64,000 nucleotides of DNA from Providencia rettgeri. Its GTDB lineage: Bacteria; Pseudomonadota; Gammaproteobacteria; Enterobacterales; Enterobacteriaceae. Below the pieces are notes generated by a model that searched no databases, was not told the origin of the DNA, and saw only the letters and a program-made list of their open reading frames with translations. Where the stretch lies: assembly GCF_041075285.1 (NCBI RefSeq), contig NZ_CP163512.1, forward strand, positions 1,922,001-1,986,000. Direction: 5' to 3'. Both the position numbers and the translations under genes were made by a program. Positions 57,301 to 64,000 of this stretch are shown here, in pieces. Position 1 is the stretch's first letter. Each line of letters opens with the position of its first letter.

Positions 57301-58224
57301 ATGCTACTCCATATCATCCTTGCTGCACTTGGTCCAATCGTTCTTGGTTTAGCTGTTGGTTGGCTTTCTGGGAAATATGGTTTTATTAAACGAGAGTATT
57401 CGCAGGCATTTGCAGACTTTGTTGTCAAAATTGCCTTACCATTTGCCTTGTTTCTTGCGGCAGCGCAAGCGCCACCGTCAGTATTACTGAATATCGATTA
57501 TTTATTAGCCTTAGCCGTTGGGTTAATAGCAACTTATGTCATAGGGTTTATTTTTGGGAAATTTATTTTTCGCCACAATAAAAAAGATGCCGCGATGCAA
57601 GCGCTATCGGTATCATTCCCTGATATGGCTTACTGTGGGCCTCCTGTCTTACTGGCGACAGTTGGCTCATCGGGTTTGATTGCTATGGTGTTAGGTAACC
57701 TTATTTATACCGTTATTATTATTCCATTCACCTTATTGATGATTAGTGGCTCACAACAAGGTCACAGTGTTTTAAAATCTATTGGTAAAGCTATTGCACA
57801 ACCTTTGGTATTTTTGCCTATTTTAGGGGCTTTACTGGCTATTTTCGGTGTAAAACTGCCTGAAATTCTACAAAATTCAGTTAATGAATTAGGAAAAACG
57901 GCGGGTGGTGTTGCTCTATTTTTCCTTGGTTTGTTACTTTCAGGCATTAAGTTAACCATTAATAAAGAAATTATCTTCAACGTATTTGTGAAGAACTTTG
58001 CCCAAGCCGCCTTAATTTTAGGAACGGGGCTCGCATTGGGTTTACAAGACGATCTCTTAAAAGCCGCCTTTATTATTGGCGTATTGCCCACTGCAACCGC
58101 CGTTCCCGCTTTAGCAATTAGCAACCAAGCTTATACAGAAACCTCCGCAGGAACTGTGTTACTCAGTACTCTCGCCGCACTAATTTCTATTATTGGTGGT
58201 ATCACCATTGTAGAAATGCTCTAA
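57301..58224 (+). CDS. AEC-family permease (malonate/auxin carrier type)
   Basis: 307 residues with ten predicted membrane segments and the family marks ALPFALFLAAAQAP, SFPDMAYCGPPVLLA and GVLPTATAVPALAISNQAY. AEC carriers move malonate, other organic acids or amino acids; substrate here is open. AAGGAGAATCC lies before the ATG. A hairpin (AGCAGGTCAA/TTGACCTGCT, about 58239-58260) follows. Confidence 0.85.
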   Translation: MLLHIILAALGPIVLGLAVGWLSGKYGFIKREYSQAFADFVVKIALPFALFLAAAQAPPSVLLNIDYLLALAVGLIATYVIGFIFGKFIFRHNKKDAAMQALSVSFPDMAYCGPPVLLATVGSSGLIAMVLGNLIYTVIIIPFTLLMISGSQQGHSVLKSIGKAIAQPLVFLPILGALLAIFGVKLPEILQNSVNELGKTAGGVALFFLGLLLSGIKLTINKEIIFNVFVKNFAQAALILGTGLALGLQDDLLKAAFIIGVLPTATAVPALAISNQAYTETSAGTVLLSTLAALISIIGGITIVEML

Positions 58225-58376
58225 ACGCCACTGATTAAAGCAGGTCAAGTTTGACCTGCTATATCTTTAATTCTCCTCGCTGGTTTTATCACCTATTATT
58301 TGCCAGATAGATCACAAAAAACGTATCATAGGGTTAACTATTTTTTCTTTTTAAGCATCTGGGATATTAATAAATA

Positions 58377-59360
58377 ATGAAAATTAGTGATGAGTTAGCC
58401 TCCGCTATCGCTTCCGTCACCGAAGTCGCTGCTATTGCTGCCTTCGACTGGGTAGGTAAACAAGATAAAAATGCAGCCGATAAAGCCGCTGTCGAAGCCA
58501 TGAGAGATCGCCTCAATGAAATTGATTTTTACGGCAAAATTGTGATTGGTGAAGGTGAGATTGATGAAGCACCGATGCTTTATATCGGTGAGCAAGTGGG
58601 TAAAAAATCAGGCGTTCAAGGGCTTGATATTGCCGTTGACCCGATTGATGGTACCCGTATGGTTGCCTGTAATGAGCAAAATGCTATTACGGTTCTGGCT
58701 GCCGCACCAACAGGCTCATTACTTCAGGCTCCTGATATGTATATGGAGAAATTGGTTGTCGGTGCAGCCGCTAAAGGTGCCGTTCATTTAAGCCTCCCTC
58801 TCGAAAAAAACCTTGAGTTTCTTTCTTCTGCACTGAATAAACCTATTTCTCAGCTTTCTATCGCCGTTTTAGACAAACCGCGCCATCAACATATCATCAA
58901 AACGATCCGTAATTTTGGCGCTAATGTCATTACCATTCCTGATGGTGACGTCTTGACATCATTGTTGGCAATACTACCTGAGCATCCGATTGATATGATG
59001 TATGGTACAGGTGGGGCCCCCGAAGGCATTATCAGTGCAGCTATCGCACGTGCATTAGGTGGTGATATGCAAGCAAGGTTAATTCCCCGTGACAAAGCCA
59101 AAGGGGATAACGAAGAGAATAAGCTGCTTGCCGCACAAGAAGCCATACGTTGCCAACAAATGGGTATTGAGATTGGCGAAATCTTATCGTTAGAACAAAT
59201 GGTGAATACTGATGATGTGATTTTTGCCGCTACGGCAATTACCCCAACGGCGCTAATGGGCGGAATTTCAACAGATGCTTATAGTCGAACCTCAAATACC
59301 CTTTTAATCACGGGTCGTGAGCGCTCATTAAAAATCATTAATAATCGCTTATTTAATTAG
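58377..59360 (+). CDS. glpX: Class II fructose-1,6-bisphosphatase (GlpX/YggF type)
   Basis: 327 residues. The metal-site motifs GEGEIDEAPMLYIGE and AVDPIDGTRMVA, plus YGTGGAPEGIISAAI, define the class II FBPase family. It turns fructose-1,6-bisphosphate into fructose-6-phosphate in gluconeogenesis. It is not in a glpFKX operon, so YggF-like paralogy is possible; the symbol is by family. Confidence 0.9.
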   Translation: MKISDELASAIASVTEVAAIAAFDWVGKQDKNAADKAAVEAMRDRLNEIDFYGKIVIGEGEIDEAPMLYIGEQVGKKSGVQGLDIAVDPIDGTRMVACNEQNAITVLAAAPTGSLLQAPDMYMEKLVVGAAAKGAVHLSLPLEKNLEFLSSALNKPISQLSIAVLDKPRHQHIIKTIRNFGANVITIPDGDVLTSLLAILPEHPIDMMYGTGGAPEGIISAAIARALGGDMQARLIPRDKAKGDNEENKLLAAQEAIRCQQMGIEIGEILSLEQMVNTDDVIFAATAITPTALMGGISTDAYSRTSNTLLITGRERSLKIINNRLFN

Positions 59361-59378
59361 TCTTGCAATGATATTAAA

Positions 59379-59399
59379 AAAGGGCCTTTCGGCCCTTTC
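59379..59399 (+). terminator. Terminator of the fructose-bisphosphatase gene
   Basis: AAAGGGCC pairs with GGCCCTTT around a 4-nt TTTC loop, starting 18 bp after the stop codon. The arms are the same as in the hairpin at 59540. Confidence 0.8.
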
Positions 59400-59539
59400 A
59401 GACTGCTGACAAACATAACATGTTTGGCGGCAGCTTGGATAGATTTTGAAAATAAACAAGGAAAATCAATATATTGATTTTCGCCTGATAACACAAAGTG
59501 GGAAAAACCACGCTTTTATCCCACTTTGTCAACAACCTC
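59400..59539. other. Cluster of three further hairpins between two terminators
   Basis: Between the terminators lie inverted repeats at 59403-59433 (CTGCTGACAAACAT / ATGTTTGGCGGCAG), 59461-59482 (a perfect 22-bp palindrome with arm GAAAATCAATA) and 59492-59529 (ACAAAGTGGGA / TCCCACTTTGT). No gene is in it. Confidence 0.6.
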
Positions 59540-59565
59540 AAAGGGCCTTTCGGCCCTTTTTTAGT
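59540..59565 (-). terminator. Terminator of dtpA
   Basis: AAAGGGCC pairs with GGCCCTTT, with an A run on the outer side for the minus-strand transcript and T run on the plus side. It lies just past the dtpA stop and can act on both strands. Confidence 0.8.
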
Positions 59566-59567
59566 GA

Positions 59568-61040
59568 TTACTCAGCGCGATCTAGCGTCATACGATTTAA
59601 CAGTGGTGCAGTTAACACCATCACTATCGCGATAGCCCCCGTCACTAAACCAATCTTCAAGAATACATCGCTGTACACCGTGAGTGACTCAATTTTACTG
59701 GTCAATTCACCTTCTGGCGCAGCCGCCATAGAGGCCACATACCCTGCAATAAAAGCAGCAGCGGAGTTCGTTAAGAACCATGCCCCCATGATGAATCCCA
59801 TTAAACGTTGTGGGACTAATTGCGCAACCATCGCTAAGCCCAGACCGGAAATCATCAGCTCACCAATACTTTGGAAGCCGTAACAGATCACCAACCACTG
59901 AACTGATACAATCCCCGCTTCGTTAGCAAATTTTGCGCCTAATGGCAGTACCAAAAATGCCGCAGAACACAGGATCATACCAATCGCAAATTTATGTGGC
60001 ATTGGTAGGTTATCACCCATTTTATTATAGATTGCAGCTAAAATTGGGCTACCAATCATAATCCACAATGGATTGAGTGCTTGGTACTGTGCTGGCTCAA
60101 TAGAGAAACCGAACACTTCGTGCTCAACATTGTGTAATGCAAAGAAGTTTAATGAGGTCGGCATCTGGCTGTATAAAACGAAAAAGACAATCGCTTCTAG
60201 CATCAAGATTAATGCCACAATCATACGACGGCGTGCAGCACCTTTTAGTGCAATGGTTTCTTTAATAAAGATAACCAATATACCGATAGAGATAATTGCT
60301 AACGCAGTACGCGCAATACCTAAGTTGTGCAGCAACCAAGTAGAAATGGCAATTAATGCTATCACACCAATCACAGTCGCCACTAAACGCGAGAGAACCA
60401 CGGGAGAAAAGTCAGGCTTCGAACCGTGTTGAGAGACCCATTTCTTACACATATAGAAATTAATCAATGTAATGATAAGGCCAACCACACTAAGTGAGAA
60501 TGCAACGTCCCAGCCATAATGTTTAGCTAACCAAGGGGTTGCAATCATAGAGAAGAATGAACCAATGTTGACGGACATATAGTACATGGTAAATGCACCG
60601 TCCAAACGTGGATCATCTTTTTCATAACAAGTTGATAATAAAGAGGACGGATTTGCTTTAAATAAACCGTTACCCACTGCGATCGTTGCTAAACCAATAT
60701 ACACCATTGATACATCGTGCCCCGAGAAGGCAACAAATGCATACCCTGCAATTAAGGTTAATGTTCCTAAGACAATAACGCGTTTTGTCCCTAAGATTTT
60801 ATCCCCTAACCAGCCACCAATAGCGACAAAACCGTAAACTAATGCTGCAAATGCAGAGAATAAGGTGATGGATTCAGCTTCTGACATACCGAGAACTTGG
60901 CTAAGGTATATAGGTAAAATACCTTGTAAGCCGTAGTAACCAAAACGTTCCCAGAGTTCGATAGAAAAGATGAGATAGAACGAGCGAGGTTGCTTAAATG
61001 CATTAAGACTGACTTCCTCTTTATTATTTGTTGTGGACAC
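59568..61040 (-). CDS. dtpA: Di/tripeptide:proton symporter DtpA (POT family)
   Basis: 490 residues with about 14 membrane segments. The POT signature [20 protein letters not shown] (ExxERF type) and [38 protein letters not shown] place it with DtpA/TppB; the motif lacks nothing essential. It imports di- and tripeptides with protons. The 945-bp upstream interval probably holds OmpR or other regulation, which I could not confirm. Confidence 0.93.
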   Translation of the reverse strand: MSTTNNKEEVSLNAFKQPRSFYLIFSIELWERFGYYGLQGILPIYLSQVLGMSEAESITLFSAFAALVYGFVAIGGWLGDKILGTKRVIVLGTLTLIAGYAFVAFSGHDVSMVYIGLATIAVGNGLFKANPSSLLSTCYEKDDPRLDGAFTMYYMSVNIGSFFSMIATPWLAKHYGWDVAFSLSVVGLIITLINFYMCKKWVSQHGSKPDFSPVVLSRLVATVIGVIALIAISTWLLHNLGIARTALAIISIGILVIFIKETIALKGAARRRMIVALILMLEAIVFFVLYSQMPTSLNFFALHNVEHEVFGFSIEPAQYQALNPLWIMIGSPILAAIYNKMGDNLPMPHKFAIGMILCSAAFLVLPLGAKFANEAGIVSVQWLVICYGFQSIGELMISGLGLAMVAQLVPQRLMGFIMGAWFLTNSAAAFIAGYVASMAAAPEGELTSKIESLTVYSDVFLKIGLVTGAIAIVMVLTAPLLNRMTLDRAE

Positions 61041-61619
61041 AAGTTACCTCTAGTACAACCTGTACATATGCAAAAAAACCACGGAACGCTCTGTGCGCTC
61101 TCGCATTGTTATGATCTCAAGAATTAACGTTGGAAAGATTCACTACAGACTGGAAGAGCATCATTCCCTGACCTCAAAACAAACCAATGTACGTGTGTAG
61201 AACTGTTTTTAGATCTCAAACATAAAATTCAATGAGTTAAAGCATATTTGATTATTTATTCATCCAAGGCAGGCAGATAACCCGCTAAGAACACAATAAT
61301 CAATTAAGCCATATACGCTATTTATGCACCAAAATTAAAGAATTAGCTAGTATTAATTACCGTATCAATTAAATTTGATCGTGATTTACTTCAATTTTTT
61401 ACAAAATCCCAATATTATCATCGACCACTAATTAATCAGTTGTTTCCCTCTTGTTAAGAATATTGTTCCGTTTTGAAATAATGTTTATGAGGTATGTTAC
61501 CTCAGCACAATCCCATGTCTCTGAGTTGATTTGCACGTGGTATTATTGAAAAAAGAGGATTGATAGCATGGAAAATCACTAGGCCAATATGGGAAAAGGT
61601 GTACGACATGAATTTTAGA

Positions 61620-61760
61620 CAAAAAAAAGCCCAGTCTATAAACTGGGCATAATGCATTCTACTCAAGGATCTTTTTGCTAAATTCAAACTATCACTACGT
61701 AGGTGCATTATTACATTACTTCGTGTAAAGAAATGAATGATGAGGGTAAATATATGAATG
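61620..61760 (-). ncRNA. Candidate small RNA with strong terminator
   Basis: On the minus strand a perfect-looking terminator (GCCCAG, then CTGGGC and eight T, at 61620-61648) ends no known gene: the nearest minus-strand start is far away and the divergent gene at 61987 is on the other strand. A transcript of roughly 100-150 nt starting about 61740-61760 would fit a small RNA. The 5' end is not fixed. Confidence 0.35.
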
Positions 61761-61986
61761 TTTACGCAAGCAAACAGTAATATAGATACTACTAGGACAG
61801 GTGTATTTCAAAAAAAGTTCATCTTTTTTTTATTTTTTTGCATTTTTTTTATTTGTTATTCGATAGCAATAATTAACCATTTGATTTAACGATAATAATG
61901 TACAATTAGCGAAACAGCCCTCAGGCCATGCTGCAAAATAATTTACCTGCCGTTTTTTTAAAAGGACACTGCCGAAGGAATTCAAT

Positions 61987-63024
61987 GTGAAAAGACAATT
62001 TTTATCCTTATTAGTCACGTTCTGTTTATGGACGCCATTCACTTTTGCAGACAAAGCAGCCACGTCACTGGATGAAAAATCACTGATTGAACTCGCTGCT
62101 CAGGGTCACGCTGAAGCACAATTTAATTTAGCCATGTTTTACCAATCACGAGGGCAACTTGAGGATGCCTTAAAATCGTATCAACTGTCAGCTAACCAAG
62201 GGTTTAGTAAAGCACAAATTAACTTAGCCTTGATGTACCAGCAAGGCTCGGGTGTACCTAAAAATGAAAAATTGATGCTACATTGGATGAAATTGGCCGC
62301 CGAAAATGGCGATCCTATAGGCCAAATGAATATGGCGGAATACACACTGCATGGTATTGATAATATATTAGAGAAAAACCCTGCAACAGCTGAACAATGG
62401 TTACAAAAAGCAGCGGAGCAACAGTTTCCCGCCGCCATGTTAACCCTTGCTTATTGGTATGAAGAAGGCAAAGCCGTAACAAAAGACCCGAAAAAAGCGC
62501 AGAAAATCTATCAGACGCTTGCCAAAGAAAACCATCCACAGGCACTCTATTTGCTGGGTTATCAAGCTGCAACAGGAATGTATGATAAAATCGATTATCC
62601 CCTTGCATTTGATTATTTCTCTCGAGCCGCTGAACTTGATTTCTCTCCAGCACAAAACAGCCTCGGCATGTTATACCTTACAGGCCAAGGGACGAAAAAG
62701 AATATTCCATTAGCCATCAAGTGGCTGACTCTCGCCGCGAAACAAGGAGAGGTTTCAGCACAATTTAACTTAGCATTAATTTATGCACGGGGTGATGGCA
62801 TCAAGGCTGACCAAGCAAAAGCGTGTCACTGGTTTATTCAAGCCGCCCAACAAAACAGTGCTGATGCACAATACGCCACAGGAGCCTGCTACCAGTACGG
62901 AATGGGCGTTGAACAAGATGACGCCAAGGCTTTACGTTGGTACAAACTCGCAGCAGCAAAAGGCAATGAACGCGCCGAGAAGAAAGTACTGATTTTGGAA
63001 AACAATGTGAAGACAAAAAAATAA
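61987..63024 (+). CDS. Sel1-repeat (TPR-like) secreted protein
   Basis: 345 residues. A GTG/ATG-preceded signal peptide (FLSLLVTFCLWTPFTFA) is followed by about eight Sel1 repeats, recognisable by A..G...A..NLA.MY..G.G patterns such as AQFNLAMFYQSRGQLEDALK and AQFNLALIYARGDGIKADQ. Sel1 proteins bind partners or help assemble envelope complexes. The gene stands alone with an ERIC-type repeat after it. Specific role unknown. Confidence 0.85.
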   Translation: MKRQFLSLLVTFCLWTPFTFADKAATSLDEKSLIELAAQGHAEAQFNLAMFYQSRGQLEDALKSYQLSANQGFSKAQINLALMYQQGSGVPKNEKLMLHWMKLAAENGDPIGQMNMAEYTLHGIDNILEKNPATAEQWLQKAAEQQFPAAMLTLAYWYEEGKAVTKDPKKAQKIYQTLAKENHPQALYLLGYQAATGMYDKIDYPLAFDYFSRAAELDFSPAQNSLGMLYLTGQGTKKNIPLAIKWLTLAAKQGEVSAQFNLALIYARGDGIKADQAKACHWFIQAAQQNSADAQYATGACYQYGMGVEQDDAKALRWYKLAAAKGNERAEKKVLILENNVKTKK

Positions 63025-63059
63025 CAATACATACTCTAAAGATATAAAGATATCCTCTA

Positions 63060-63154
63060 AATCGTTCAAGCTGTATGTCGGCGGCAAATGAGAAGACCTC
63101 GGGGAGCATACAAAAGTATGTGAGCCGCAGCCCCCCACCGCTTGAAATATGACA
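63060..63154 (+). repeat. ERIC-like repeat, diverged copy
   Basis: About 95 bp: TTCAAGCTGTATGTC, GGGGAGCATACAAAAGTATG and CGCTTGAAATATGACA follow the plan of the ERIC copy at 5817, with a different middle. It separates the convergent Sel1-repeat gene and dpiA. Confidence 0.65.
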
Positions 63155-63158
63155 AGGG

Positions 63159-63839
63159 TTAGCGACGGCCGCGATAGATGCGTTGAGGTCGCCCTACCTT
63201 CCCATACTCGATTTCGGCTTCAATCTTATTTTTTGCCAAGCAAAATTCTAAATAGCGTCTTGCCGTTGTACGACTTAGCTTAATTGTCTCTGCGACACTT
63301 TCTGCGGTATATTCTGCTTCGAGATCCTCAAACAGCGCTAACACTTTTTCAAGTGTAATCATATCGATACCCGTAGGAAGTTCCTCTTTTGATTCACCTC
63401 GGGCATAGGTATTAAACATATCATCGATTTGGCTCTGGTTTGTTTTGCTATGAGTTTGCAACACAGACTTACGTTGGATATACCTGTCGAGTGTTTGCCC
63501 CAAGCGTTCATATGCGATTGGCTTAACCAGATAATCAAAAACACCGAGACGAATGGCTTCAGTCACGGTTTCCATATCGCTTGCCGCTGTCGTAAATACA
63601 ATATCAGCGCTATTACGTTGTTGAATTAATTCATGGACCAGATCGATCCCTTTGCCATCTGGCAAATAGTTATCAAGCAAAATCAAATCTGGCTTCATAT
63701 ATTCAATCATTTTTCTGGCTTCAGCGAGGTTCCCCGCTAACCACACCTTATCACAAGCAGGATAAGCTTTAATGTATTCGCCGTGCATCTCGGCTAAAAG
63801 CAGCTCATCTTCCACAATGAGGATTTTTATCTTAATCAT
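63159..63839 (-). CDS. dpiA: DpiA/CitB-type response regulator
   Basis: 226 residues. Receiver with VEDELLLAEMHGEYI, phosphoacceptor region LILLDNYLPDGKGIDLVHEL and lysine in DYLVKPIAYERLGQTL; helix-turn-helix at the C-terminus (KLSRTTARRYLEFCLAKNKI). Very like E. coli DpiA in wording. Partner of the sensor gene that begins one base before it. It controls genes for citrate or C4-dicarboxylate use. Confidence 0.93.
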   Translation of the reverse strand: MIKIKILIVEDELLLAEMHGEYIKAYPACDKVWLAGNLAEARKMIEYMKPDLILLDNYLPDGKGIDLVHELIQQRNSADIVFTTAASDMETVTEAIRLGVFDYLVKPIAYERLGQTLDRYIQRKSVLQTHSKTNQSQIDDMFNTYARGESKEELPTGIDMITLEKVLALFEDLEAEYTAESVAETIKLSRTTARRYLEFCLAKNKIEAEIEYGKVGRPQRIYRGRR

Positions 63840-63840
63840 T

Positions 63841-64000
63841 TTATATCTTCACTTTCGGAATAAAAATTGAGAACACTGTACCATGCGGTTGATTTTCTTC
63901 AATAATCACCGCGCCATTACATCTATTTACGTATGAAGCAACCAAATAAAGCCCGATCCCGTGCCCATCGGTTGTGTCAGTTTTTGTTGTCACGCCCCGT
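63841..64000 (-). CDS. dpiB: DpiB/CitA-type sensor histidine kinase, C-terminal end only
   Basis: The last 52 codons of a sensor kinase: TTDGHGIGLYLVASYVN is the ATP-binding G2 box and the frame ends VFSIFIPKVKI, one base before dpiA's ATG. Most of the gene lies right of the window. It would sense citrate or a related acid and phosphorylate DpiA. Confidence 0.88.
   Translation of the reverse strand, partial: RGVTTKTDTTDGHGIGLYLVASYVNRCNGAVIIEENQPHGTVFSIFIPKVKI

Noticed and set aside
61502..61708. 68-codon minus-strand frame over the orphan terminator
   Set aside because: It reads through the terminator hairpin and has no ribosome site or recognisable product.

Overview
The window looks like a chromosomal segment of an enteric gammaproteobacterium of the Morganellaceae, most likely Providencia. 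The evidence is low-GC DNA, an uvrY-uvrC-pgsA-tRNA(Gly/Cys/Leu) block in enterobacterial order, ERIC repeats, PsiE/DpiBA/UspF/DtpA/FabV orthologues, and a large set of sugar-alcohol genes. Utilisation of adonitol, arabitol and erythritol is typical of P. rettgeri-like species. The species call is inference; the gene calls come from the sequence.

Positions 1-20.6 kb form a polyol-catabolic region. A D-arabinitol operon (dalD, dalK cut by the left edge) diverges from its SorC-type regulator (dalR). After a two-gene ATPase+PIN module and crcB with a fluoride riboswitch comes a probable tetritol (erythritol/threitol) cluster: a SorC-type regulator, a DhaK/DhaL-type ketose kinase, an MFS permease and a Zn-dependent tetritol dehydrogenase on the minus strand; rpiB and a dedicated transketolase on the plus strand; and an SDR dehydrogenase of the D-threitol/GolD type. 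A repeated TGAAC-N4-GTTCA motif lies in front of three of these transcription units. FetAB (iron export ABC transporter) separates this from the ribitol genes rbtR and rbtDK. Together these routes would deliver xylulose-5-P, ribulose-5-P and erythrose-4-P, which the transketolase can join.

Positions 20.7-38 kb are accessory. They hold small orphan proteins in AT-rich DNA, arsRB without arsC, a secreted EEP-family enzyme, an ascorbate-type PTS with its LacI regulator and two operators, a DUF4239 membrane protein, an SPFH protein, and an aspartate/glutamate racemase + LysR + DctA/GltP-type symporter group that shares a TATGC-N7-GCATA motif. A MocR regulator faces an AhpD-like protein across a MITE-like repeat.

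Positions 38-56.4 kb are mostly housekeeping: a second methionine aminopeptidase with a ParD-like partner, uspF, a nucleotidyltransferase, a CinA-like protein, fabV, four tRNAs (Leu twice, Cys, Gly), pgsA, uvrC, a uvrY with a degenerate receiver domain, psiE, a GFA-family protein and the DUF3999/DUF2339 membrane pair.

Positions 56.4-64 kb hold a second MITE-like copy, an AEC-family permease, a class II fructose-bisphosphatase, a cluster of hairpins, the peptide permease dtpA, a candidate small RNA, a Sel1-repeat protein and the dpiA/dpiB two-component system (dpiB cut by the right edge). No CRISPR array, insertion sequence or prophage was seen.
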